Positions 1 to 6,150 of a stretch of 10,483 nt of DNA are shown piece after piece. The notes beneath the pieces were generated by a model. The model searched no databases. It was not told the DNA's origin and worked only from the letters and a program-made list of their open reading frames with translations. The DNA is from an uncultured Bacteroidales bacterium (GTDB lineage Bacteria; Bacteroidota; Bacteroidia; Bacteroidales; Muribaculaceae). Made by a program: the position numbers and the translations under genes. The stretch spans positions 1 through 10,483 of the forward strand of contig CALZQD010000028.1 in assembly GCA_945828175.1 (NCBI GenBank), given 5' to 3'. How positions within the stretch are numbered: the stretch's first letter is position 1; every line of letters starts with the position of its first letter.

Positions 1-60
1 CCCCCGCCCAAACCGCCTCCTTGACCCTCTACCTCCTCCCCCGCCCCACCACCTCCCTCA
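1..60. other. C-rich contig end, possible base-calling artefact
   Basis: By hand count about 39 of these 60 bases are C and only 4 are G, and the composition changes abruptly near position 60 to ordinary AT-rich spacer. No gene or repeat is recognisable. Read from the other strand, this is a run that becomes increasingly G-rich towards its end. That is how the tail of a read from a two-colour Illumina instrument looks when dark cycles are called as G. The opposite end of the window carries adapter sequence, which supports the idea of poorly trimmed read ends, but a genuine pyrimidine-rich tract cannot be excluded. Confidence 0.4.
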
Positions 61-112
61 AATCAATAACGATAGAAATAAAGTAACCCCCTGAGCTTTC
101 TTTACAAAGAAA

Positions 113-127
113 CAGACCTCCGGTCTG
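113..127. repeat. Solo copy of outer hairpin A (loop TCC)
   Basis: A perfect 6-bp stem, CAGACC/GGTCTG, encloses the triplet TCC. The surrounding bases 110-140 are a direct repeat of 153-183, sharing AAACAGACC before the loop and GGTCTGCAAT-TTGTTAA after it. This copy is not followed by hairpins B and C, so it looks like a detached copy of the transposase-associated hairpin. Its loop is the reverse complement of the GGA loop of the copy at 156-170. Confidence 0.65.
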
Positions 128-155
128 CAATTTTGTTAATGTATTGACCAAAAAA

Positions 156-242
156 CAGACCGGAGGTCTGCAATCTTGTTAACCGCGGGCACTCGTGCCC
201 GTGGTAAGCAAACCCTAAACAACCACCAACCCCGGCGGGGTT
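156..242 (+). repeat. Left 87-nt three-hairpin module (A-B-C)
   Basis: Reading towards the transposase, the module contains hairpin A (156-170, stem CAGACC/GGTCTG, loop GGA) and then a 12-nt linker containing CTTGTTAA. Hairpin B follows (182-205, 10 pairs including one G-T, loop CTCG), then a 22-nt linker and hairpin C (228-242, stem AACCCC/GGGGTT, loop GGC). The module at 714-800, read on the other strand, has the same order with block lengths 15-12-23-22-15. By hand alignment hairpin C is identical in both, hairpin A matches 13 of 15, and the whole matches about two thirds. REP-like palindromes flanking RAYT transposases are the closest known analogue. Hairpin C ends 22 nt before the transposase ATG, so it could also affect its expression; that is inference. 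Confidence 0.75.
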
Positions 243-264
243 GAACATAAATATAAACAATACC

Positions 265-708
265 ATGAGTAAGACTAAATCACTCCACCACATCGTCTTC
301 GCAACAAAACATCGTAAACCCACTATCGCAGAAGAGCATAAAAGAGAACTCTATGCCTATATATTCGGCATCCTCAAAAATAAGAAATGCTTCCTGTTGC
401 GTATGAACGGCATAGCCGACCATATACACATGCTCATCGACATACATCCGACTGTGGCCATTGCTGATTTAGTGAAAGAGATCAAGCAGAACAGCAACCG
501 TTGGATGAAGGAAAATCCGAAATTCTCACGGTTTGAATCTTGGGGTGAAGGGTATTACGCAGTCTCTATTAGCGTCGATGACATAGAATCGTGCAAGCAA
601 TATATCATGGGGCAAGAAGAACATCATCGAGTACATAATCTGCTGGATGAATTGGAAGAGATGGCCGGACGAAACGGCCTCGAATGGTATACCGATGACT
701 GGGACTGA
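265..708 (+). CDS. REP-associated tyrosine (IS200-like, Y1 HUH) transposase
   Basis: This 147-residue single-domain protein belongs to the transposase_17 / TnpA-REP family, which cuts and rejoins single-stranded DNA next to hairpins through a covalent phosphotyrosine. Visible marks are the N-terminal strand LHHIVFATKHR (7-17), the metal-binding HUH pair H53-I-H55 within ADHIHMLIDI, the W93-G-E-G-Y-Y motif, and the helix with candidate nucleophile Y113 followed by Q117 (QYIMGQ). Length is normal for the family and the frame is intact, so activity is possible. The ATG at 265 is preferred over the TTG at 241, because the family homology begins at MSKTKSLHH and the TTG lies in hairpin C. The gene looks more AT-rich than lepB, which is consistent with separate ancestry. 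Flanking three-hairpin modules are its likely DNA substrate. No TnpB or IscB partner is present. Confidence 0.88.
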   Translation: MSKTKSLHHIVFATKHRKPTIAEEHKRELYAYIFGILKNKKCFLLRMNGIADHIHMLIDIHPTVAIADLVKEIKQNSNRWMKENPKFSRFESWGEGYYAVSISVDDIESCKQYIMGQEEHHRVHNLLDELEEMAGRNGLEWYTDDWD

Positions 709-713
709 TGTGC

Positions 714-800
714 AACCCCGCCGGGGTTGAGGCTTATGTATGAACCACTACCCCGAGCGGCAATCGCTCGGGGCTAACAAAATTTCAGTCCTCCGGCCTG
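714..800 (-). repeat. Right 87-nt three-hairpin module (inverted copy)
   Basis: Read on the minus strand this module repeats the left one: hairpin A' (800-786, loop GGA, one mismatched pair in the stem), a linker containing TTTTGTTAG, hairpin B' (773-751, 9 perfect pairs, stem CCCCGAGCG, 5-nt loop), a 22-nt linker and hairpin C' (728-714, identical to C). It begins 5 nt after the transposase stop codon. Hairpin B' differs from B in primary sequence but keeps a long GC-rich stem, so the structure seems better conserved than the bases. Hairpin C' may also act as a 3' structure on the transposase mRNA. It lacks a following T tract, so it is not a standard intrinsic terminator. Confidence 0.72.
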
Positions 801-1045
801 AGTCTCGGCTAAAAAGCCGCTATATTAACATATTATCCATACTTTTGCTTTATTCTATGAGGTTCGTAGAATGATGCGAAACTACATAGAATTTGGCAAT
901 TGTCCAAATACCCGACGGGCATCCCGTACGATAGCTCGAATTTTCATCCATCGAACCCCTTTCTTCATCAATCTTAAGTCTTTTATAAGTTGTTAAGATA
1001 TTAAATGGATGAAATTGCGTATTTTTGCGCCAAAATAAACTTGAA
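801..1045. other. Non-coding spacer between transposase element and lepB
   Basis: No convincing open reading frame is present. The AT-rich spacer contains a small hairpin at 806-819 (CGGCT/AGCCG around AAAA, with no T tract after it). It also has an 8-bp inverted repeat, ATTCTATG at 852-859 with CATAGAAT at 885-892, and a short hairpin ACGGG-CAT-CCCGT at 915-927. The last resembles hairpin A in design (short stem, triplet loop) but not in sequence. The likely lepB promoter is at the right end. I see no riboswitch or small-RNA signature that I can name. Confidence 0.5.
1020..1027 (+). promoter_or_regulatory. Candidate Bacteroidetes -7 promoter element for lepB
   Basis: The octamer TATTTTTG matches the Bacteroidetes sigma-ABfr -7 consensus TAnnTTTG and lies 18 nt before the lepB ATG. 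A TTG at 990-992 is present, but its 27-nt spacing is longer than the usual 19-21, so the -33 half is not convincing. If used, the leader would be only about 10 nt long. That is short but plausible in a phylum that relies little on Shine-Dalgarno pairing. Confidence 0.4.
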
Positions 1046-2521
1046 ATGTCTCAGAACACTCAAAATAAACTTTCGTTCAAGGATGATTTCATGCGTCGCC
1101 TGTCGGAAGTAAAAGCCACCCGCTGGATGCGCTTCAGCATTGTGACGATGCTCTTCATCGCATGGACAATTTGGCTCGGCTCATGGTGGCCGGCTATTTT
1201 CGTCTTTCTGCTGTTTGACATATATATCACCGGATATATACCCTTCACATGGTGGAAAAAGAGCAAAAACAAGGCTGTACGCAGTGTCATGAGCTGGGTC
1301 GACGCCATCGTCTACGCGCTCATAATCGTCTACTTCGTCTTCGCTTTCGTCGGCCAGAACTATCAGATTCCGTCGTCATCGCTCGAGAAAACACTGCTCA
1401 CCGGCGACTATCTATGGGTCAACAAGATGACTTACGGACCCCGTGTGCCGATGACGCCGGTTCATTTCCCGCTCGTCCACAACCGCCTGCCTATAATCAA
1501 CACCGACAGCTATCTCGACAAACCCTCGGTAGAGTACAAACGTCTCAAAGGCCTGCGCAAAATCGAGTCAGGCGACATCGTCGTCTTCAACTTCCCTGCC
1601 GGCGATACTGTAGCCTCGAAATTCGAGGATACACCCGAATACTATGACCTTCTCGTCAAAAACTATGGCCGTGAGCGCGTTAAAAATGACAAGAACACCT
1701 TCGGCGAGATCATCTACCGCCCTGTCGACCGTCGTCAGAATTTCGTCAAACGCGCCGTCGGTCTCCCGGGCGAAACCCTGAAGATTGTCAACGACACCAT
1801 CTATATCGACGGAAAGCCGGTCGCCTTTCCCGAAAACGTCCAGTTCAACTATATCGCCGTCATGAGCGGCCCGCTGACCGACGACATCATCAAACGCCTC
1901 GAAATCACGGCATCCGACGTCGAGACCATGTCGCTCAACGACTTCGACCGCGCCAACCTCGCCACATGGATTCCCGGCGCCAAAGACGCCACTCACTTCT
2001 ATGCCCTGCCCCTGACAGCCAAGATGATAACCGAGCTCACCGACGCAGGACTCCTCAAAGGCTACATCAAAACCAACTCGCTGCTCCCCCCCGGCGCCCA
2101 GGGCGGCTATCTCTTCCCCGACGGACTGGCTGACTCATGGTCGCTCAGCAACTACGGCGGCGACAACGGCATCCTCATCCCCGCCAAAGGCATGACCATC
2201 AAGCTCGACCGCGACAACTGGCTGACCTATCAGCGCGCTATTCGCAACTACGAGGGTCACACCGACTCATACTATAAAGACGGTTTTGTTTTTATTGATT
2301 GGTATACCTCCGAGATCTACACCTTCGCCATGGACTATTACTTCATGATGGGCGACAACCGCGACTTCTCGCAGGACTCGCGCTTCTGGGGCTTCGTCCC
2401 CGAAGACCATGTCGTCGGCACACCGATGTTTGTCATCATCTCGTTTGACCGCGATCGCAGCCTCCTCGACGGCGGCATCAGATGGAACCGCATCTTCCGC
2501 GACGCCAATCCCGACAAATGA
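1046..2521 (+). CDS. lepB: Signal peptidase I
   Basis: LepB is a membrane-bound Ser/Lys-dyad peptidase (family S26) that removes signal peptides from proteins leaving the cytoplasm. The 491-residue protein has three hydrophobic segments at about 29-44, 48-66 and 85-103. The catalytic box PSSSLEKTL follows immediately: S112 is the nucleophile, and L113 replaces the usual Met. The general-base lysine is K235 in FVKRAVGLPGE, and box E is MGDNRDFSQDSRFWGFVP at 435-452. About 200 residues separate K235 from GDN, against roughly 127 in the E. coli enzyme, so a sizeable periplasmic insertion is present, as I recall for Bacteroidales LepB. The ATG at 1046 is preferred to the TTG at 1025, because the latter lies within the candidate -7 box. 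The stop overlaps the next gene's start (ATGA), which suggests translational coupling. All key residues are intact. Confidence 0.95.
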   Translation: MSQNTQNKLSFKDDFMRRLSEVKATRWMRFSIVTMLFIAWTIWLGSWWPAIFVFLLFDIYITGYIPFTWWKKSKNKAVRSVMSWVDAIVYALIIVYFVFAFVGQNYQIPSSSLEKTLLTGDYLWVNKMTYGPRVPMTPVHFPLVHNRLPIINTDSYLDKPSVEYKRLKGLRKIESGDIVVFNFPAGDTVASKFEDTPEYYDLLVKNYGRERVKNDKNTFGEIIYRPVDRRQNFVKRAVGLPGETLKIVNDTIYIDGKPVAFPENVQFNYIAVMSGPLTDDIIKRLEITASDVETMSLNDFDRANLATWIPGAKDATHFYALPLTAKMITELTDAGLLKGYIKTNSLLPPGAQGGYLFPDGLADSWSLSNYGGDNGILIPAKGMTIKLDRDNWLTYQRAIRNYEGHTDSYYKDGFVFIDWYTSEIYTFAMDYYFMMGDNRDFSQDSRFWGFVPEDHVVGTPMFVIISFDRDRSLLDGGIRWNRIFRDANPDK

Positions 2522-3177
2522 CACCGCTCCGCAGATTCGACGACCGCCATATCGCACTGCTGCCTCCGCAGTATATGGCCGCAACGGGCTACTATGCCAT
2601 TATGGCCGCTTACGGGCGCGCTGTAATCGATACGACGATGACGGCCAACAAACGCTTCAAGAGCGCCCACCGATGCGATATAATCGACACTCAGGGTCCT
2701 CTGTCGCTGACCGTGCCCGTCGACCATCAGCCCGGCCGTCGCTCATGGGCCGAGACAGCCGTGTCGTCGCACGGTCGCTGGTGGCACGTCCACCGCGTAT
2801 CGCTCGAATCGGCCTACGGCCGCACACCTTTCTTTGAATTCTACTACGACCGTTTCAAGCCCCTGCTCGTCGAACCAGGCACCACTTACAGGACCATTGC
2901 CGAGCTCGACACGGCCGCCGACAACGTCATCCGACAAATCCTCTGCATCGATACCGAAATCGCCGCAGAAGCCCCTGAAAACGCCTCAGACGCCATTATA
3001 AAAGATTACAGGAGCTGCGACTTCAAGTCGGCAGCTCCCGTAGAGTATTATCAGGTGAGGTCATCTAAATTCGGCTTCGTCGCCGGTCTGAGTGTCCTCG
3101 ACCTTATCTTCAATGTCGGACCCGAGTCACCCCTTGTCCTAAAGGAAATAATCGACCGCCTTTTCCCGTCAGAATGA
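2518..3177 (+). CDS. WbqC-family protein
   Basis: This 219-residue protein matches the WbqC-like family (PF08889), named after a gene in an O-antigen cluster; its biochemical activity is not established. Family landmarks are visible in order: ALLPPQYMAATGYYA (13-27), NKRFKSAHRC (44-53), the PLSLTVPV strand (61-68), a WWHVHRVSLESAYGRTPFFEFYYD stretch (88-111), and C-terminal YYQVRSSKFGFVAGLSVLDLIFNVGPES (177-204). No signal peptide or membrane segment is seen, so it is probably cytoplasmic. The start is the ATG that overlaps the lepB stop as ATGA; the frame is open further upstream, but only inside the lepB coding sequence. From memory, a lepB and wbqC-family pairing recurs in Bacteroidales, often downstream of dapB. 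Here the position upstream is taken by the transposase element. The 3' end overlaps the opposing gene by 9 nt. Confidence 0.85.
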   Translation: MTPLRRFDDRHIALLPPQYMAATGYYAIMAAYGRAVIDTTMTANKRFKSAHRCDIIDTQGPLSLTVPVDHQPGRRSWAETAVSSHGRWWHVHRVSLESAYGRTPFFEFYYDRFKPLLVEPGTTYRTIAELDTAADNVIRQILCIDTEIAAEAPENASDAIIKDYRSCDFKSAAPVEYYQVRSSKFGFVAGLSVLDLIFNVGPESPLVLKEIIDRLFPSE

Positions 3178-3208
3178 CGCGATGGCTCTGAGCTGGTCGA
3201 CGATTTCC
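3144..3208. repeat. Nested inverted repeats at the convergent gene ends
   Basis: An outer inverted repeat pairs 3144-3157 (GGAAATAATCGACC) with 3195-3208 (GGTCGACGATTTCC), 12 of 14 positions matching. An inner hairpin at 3167-3179 has stem CGTCA/TGACG and loop GAA, and its two arms contain the two opposing stop codons (TCA 3169-3171 for the minus gene, TGA 3175-3177 for the plus gene). There is no T tract on either side, so it is not a standard intrinsic terminator. It may act as a bidirectional 3'-end structure. Part of the symmetry is coding: both proteins end in similar residues (EIIDRL and EIVDQLRA). Confidence 0.45.
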
Positions 3209-3690
3209 GACACCGTCATCTTGCGCTGGCGGCGGAGCACCTCGGCAAATTCGTTGGCACTTTGGTGTATCTGGCTGTATGAAAACAGCCTGTCAAAATA
3301 ATTGTAGTTTTTGTCGAATATGACATCGGCCTCGTCGGCATCGAGCTGATAACCGTCGACACCGTCACGCCGGTTGCATTCCTTCAGCAGCCGGGCTATG
3401 TCAGACGATAGTTTGCGGCGGTGGCGCACATAATTGCGGCACATCATATTGGCGATGCGCATCGCCGTCAGCACCTGAAAGTGCTTGACCATCTCGTTCC
3501 AGACTATCCTCGGCGACACGCGCGGATTTGAGACATATTCTAAGTAATGCGAAAACTCTATCGACTCGGCATCGTCGAGCGACAGCGACTCTATGATTGA
3601 ATCGGCATCGAGTGCCACGACAGAAATGGCTACGCCCGTCAGGCCGTAAACCTTGTCGTCTTCATCTACATATTTCAGTTTATCTTCCAT
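3169..3690 (-). CDS. Conserved-looking hypothetical protein, 173 residues
   Basis: I do not recognise this protein. It has no signal peptide, membrane segment or cysteine cluster and should be cytoplasmic. The first ~50 residues are acidic (MEDKLKYVDEDDKVYG) and contain a hydrophobic strand, GVAISVVALDAD. Residues from about 60 onward look helical, with a basic patch RNYVRHRRKL near 85-94, an acidic segment near 115-123, and a C-terminal helix carrying RRQRK. It starts 26 nt after the porZ-like stop codon and is co-oriented, so it is probably the last gene of that transcript. Coding status is supported by close operon spacing, codon use matching its neighbours and a full-length intact frame. 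Its 3' end overlaps the WbqC-family gene on the other strand by 9 nt. A T9SS role is possible only by neighbourhood. Confidence 0.7.
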   Translation of the reverse strand: MEDKLKYVDEDDKVYGLTGVAISVVALDADSIIESLSLDDAESIEFSHYLEYVSNPRVSPRIVWNEMVKHFQVLTAMRIANMMCRNYVRHRRKLSSDIARLLKECNRRDGVDGYQLDADEADVIFDKNYNYFDRLFSYSQIHQSANEFAEVLRRQRKMTVSEIVDQLRAIASF

Positions 3691-3716
3691 ACTATTCTTA
3701 ACGCAAGAAGAGAGTC

Positions 3717-6137
3717 TTAGTTTACAACAAGTATCTTGGTGACGACACTTTCAGAGCCGCCGTCCTCGCTCTGCGAGGCAAAGACGAAGTAAACGCCCGA
3801 ACGGACGCGCTCGCCCGAAGCATTGCAGCCGTCCCAGGTGAACATACCGCCCTCAGAGCGTCCCTGATGGAAGACGTTGCCGGCGGCGTCGGCTATCTTG
3901 ACAAGCGAGTTGTCCATAAGACCCGTGACGGTGATCCAGCCGTGATAGTCGGGACGCACGGGGTTGGGATAGGCGTAGACCTCGCTGTAGTCGTCCTTAC
4001 CGGGCGACGAGGTGCCGCGGTAAGATATCAGGCCCTGAGCCGTGCCGAAGTATACCATATTGCCCTCGGGGTCGCAGTAAACCGAGTAGACGGCGTTAGA
4101 AGGCAGCGGCGAGTTGTTGACGTCGAAGTGCTCGATAATCTTGTCGCCGTTCTCGCTGACGAGATATACACCCGAAGCCTCGGTGGCAATCCATTTGCGG
4201 TTGCTCGGGTCGACGGCCATGGCGTTGATCTGGTCTGACTCGAGGAGGTAGTCGGCATAGTTGGTGCCGTCGTTGCGGGGAACCTTGATGCGGTTGATGC
4301 GCGTCGTCGGGTTGACTGCCGTCGCCGGATTGGTGATTTCATATACGCCCGATGTCGTGCCCACCCAGATGCGTCCGCGGGCATCCTCGACCATGCTGAC
4401 GTGACGGTCGAAATTGACCGACGCGCCGTCCTGGTCTGTAAACGAGGTGAAATGCACCGCCTCGTCATCGGCCGGATTGGCGTAAGTGCCTTTGGTGTCG
4501 ATCAGTATGATACCGCCTTCCCATGCACCTGTAAACAAGGCCACGATATTCGATTTCTCGCAGAAAAGCGACTGGAAGTCTTTCTGATTGATGAAAGTCG
4601 AAGGTACTTTGGCCTCAATCCAGTCAACTGCCGTCACGTTGGGTATATTGCGGCGTTTTGCAGCGGGAAGTATGTAATAGGGGCTTTTGCTGTTGTCGCG
4701 GCGATATGCATAGCCGGCCCAGAGGTTGCCGTCTTTATCAATCTTGACGTCGAATACACGGCTGGCGTTGTTGCTGCCCCAGGCCGATATAAGCGGCGAG
4801 TTGGTGGCGTCGAAGCGGTGGATCTGCTCGTTGCCCTTGACTACGAAGAGGCCTTCGAGGCCGTTGGCGCAGTAGTAGATTTCGGGGTCGTCGGGGTCCT
4901 CGACCACGCGGCAGACGCCGCCGTACATGGCCGTGTTTTTATATTTTGTCTGATACGACTTGGTGAAGTCGAGAGTGGCATTGACGACGGCTACGTCGCG
5001 GAATCGGCCGTTCTCAAGCACGTCGGTCTGCTGGCGCACATCGGTGTTGTCAGACACCTTATAGACTGTCTTGAACGCCGTCGGACCGGCACTATATATA
5101 TAAAGACGCTTATGGTCACGCGAAGGCATCATATCGGCTACAGCGCCGACACTCATGGCCTCGGGACGGTATTTGTCGTTCAGCACTGTCGGCGTGGCGC
5201 CTGAAATATCAAAACGGCCTATGCCCTCGGCATCGCCTGCCCAGATGGTCTTGCCGCTTCTGTAGGCGATTGAGGCATTGGCGAATATCTCGGGTATGCT
5301 TATAGTCTCAATGGCATTGCCTGCGTCGTCCATGACGTTTATCTTCTTGCCGTCGAGATAATAGAAGCCTTGCTCGCAGTCGGTGAAGCCGCCTTTGATG
5401 TCGGCGAGCGCGCCTGTCGTTGTCTGGCTGCTCTTTTCAAAGTCGAATGTCGCCAGGCGGGTCTTGTTGTCGGTACTCGACAGCAGCGCGTGGGTGGCGT
5501 CAACCGGACGGACGTCGTTGATTACCGACGAGCCTATCTCCTTGAACTTGTCGAAGGTATTGTGACGGGCATTGACGTCGGCCCAGTAGAATTTCTTGTT
5601 GTATGACAGCAGCAGCTTGTCGCCGACGACGGTCACGCGGTCGATGTTGATGTTATAGATGCCCGACTCTCTTACCTCATGGCGCTGGTCGTCGTAGACG
5701 ACGAGACCGAAGTCGAGTGCTATATAAATCTTGTTATCTTTGAAGAAGACGCTGTTTATCTGCTTGTTGGCCGACATTACGGCATCTTTGATATCGGGCA
5801 TGTTGATGACAGTGCCGTCGTCATAGATGAGGTCGATGTTGGCGTTTTCATAGCAACAGAGCAGATAATGGTTGTCATCGTTATAGTAGATGTTGGTTAT
5901 CTTATTGTCACTAAGCTTATTCGAGCTGTTGAAGATATAAGTTTCGTTGTCTTCGGGCGAGTATGAGTAGAGATTGTCGAGCGACAGGAAATATAATTTC
6001 GAGGGCGTCTCTATCACCTTGGTGTATTCGCCTGAAAACTGCGGATAGATGTTCCATTCGCCGACCGAGCTGATGGCCTTGGCCGACAGCAGGGTGACAG
6101 CAGCGGTAATTAATGTGACAATGCGTCGTATATTCAT
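3717..6137 (-). CDS. porZ: PorZ-like beta-propeller protein with T9SS C-terminal domain
   Basis: PorZ is a cell-surface component of the type IX secretion system that helps the PorU sortase attach cargo to A-type LPS in Porphyromonas. This 806-residue protein starts with a signal peptide (MNIRRIVTLITAAVTLLSAKA), then a PorZ-type N-terminal propeller with hallmark stretches KLYFLSLDNLYSYSPEDNE (47-65), KLSDNKITNIYY (74-85) and ANIDLIYDDG (99-108). A second half contains two-component-regulator-type propeller blades (IWVGTTSGVYEI near 590, WIATEASGVYLVSE near 645, VYFGTAQGLISYRG near 695). Residues ~721-806 form a type A sorting domain (AYPNPV, GLMDNSLVKIADAAGNV, FTWDGCNASGERVRSGVY, KILVVN). 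Length is close to that of P. gingivalis PorZ (about 776). The ATG at 6137 is chosen because it opens the signal peptide and leaves a 13-nt gap to rdgB, whereas the upstream start would overlap it. The symbol rests on homology alone; no other T9SS gene is in view. Confidence 0.8.
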   Translation of the reverse strand: MNIRRIVTLITAAVTLLSAKAISSVGEWNIYPQFSGEYTKVIETPSKLYFLSLDNLYSYSPEDNETYIFNSSNKLSDNKITNIYYNDDNHYLLCCYENANIDLIYDDGTVINMPDIKDAVMSANKQINSVFFKDNKIYIALDFGLVVYDDQRHEVRESGIYNINIDRVTVVGDKLLLSYNKKFYWADVNARHNTFDKFKEIGSSVINDVRPVDATHALLSSTDNKTRLATFDFEKSSQTTTGALADIKGGFTDCEQGFYYLDGKKINVMDDAGNAIETISIPEIFANASIAYRSGKTIWAGDAEGIGRFDISGATPTVLNDKYRPEAMSVGAVADMMPSRDHKRLYIYSAGPTAFKTVYKVSDNTDVRQQTDVLENGRFRDVAVVNATLDFTKSYQTKYKNTAMYGGVCRVVEDPDDPEIYYCANGLEGLFVVKGNEQIHRFDATNSPLISAWGSNNASRVFDVKIDKDGNLWAGYAYRRDNSKSPYYILPAAKRRNIPNVTAVDWIEAKVPSTFINQKDFQSLFCEKSNIVALFTGAWEGGIILIDTKGTYANPADDEAVHFTSFTDQDGASVNFDRHVSMVEDARGRIWVGTTSGVYEITNPATAVNPTTRINRIKVPRNDGTNYADYLLESDQINAMAVDPSNRKWIATEASGVYLVSENGDKIIEHFDVNNSPLPSNAVYSVYCDPEGNMVYFGTAQGLISYRGTSSPGKDDYSEVYAYPNPVRPDYHGWITVTGLMDNSLVKIADAAGNVFHQGRSEGGMFTWDGCNASGERVRSGVYFVFASQSEDGGSESVVTKILVVN

Positions 6138-6150
6138 ATTATTATAGCTT

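Larger units (their letters stand above)
156..800 (+). mobile_element. RAYT/IS200-like element with inverted hairpin ends
   Basis: The proposed unit is a single Y1 transposase gene bounded by two 87-nt modules in inverted orientation. Classical IS200/IS605 elements have subterminal hairpins that are not inverted copies of each other. RAYT genes are instead typically flanked by inverted REP sequences, and this arrangement fits them better. No target-site duplication is expected for Y1 chemistry and none is evident. The exact ends are uncertain, since the solo hairpin at 113-127 could belong to the unit or be an independent copy. The element sits about 245 bp upstream of lepB and does not interrupt a visible gene. 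Confidence 0.6.

Noticed and set aside
110..183. Repeat pair considered as a CRISPR array
   Set aside because: There are only two palindromic copies with a 12-nt gap, no spacers of constant length and no cas genes nearby.
102..323. Minus-strand frame of 73 codons over the left hairpin module
   Set aside because: It runs through hairpins A, B and C and into the transposase gene; its sequence is explained by the palindromes and it has no recognisable family.
265..708. Transposase considered as part of a TnpB/IscB-type guide-RNA system
   Set aside because: No TnpB, IscB or RuvC-like frame exists anywhere in the window; the hairpins fit a Y1/REP substrate better than an omega-RNA.
1025..1045. 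Upstream TTG as the lepB start
   Set aside because: The TTG is part of the candidate TAnnTTTG promoter box, and the ATG at 1046 is a better start with no loss of conserved sequence.
4401..5204. Long plus-strand frame (267 codons) opposite the porZ-like gene
   Set aside because: It is antisense to a well-supported coding sequence and its Val/Gly/Asp-rich translation is typical of shadows in GC-rich genes; there is no domain match.
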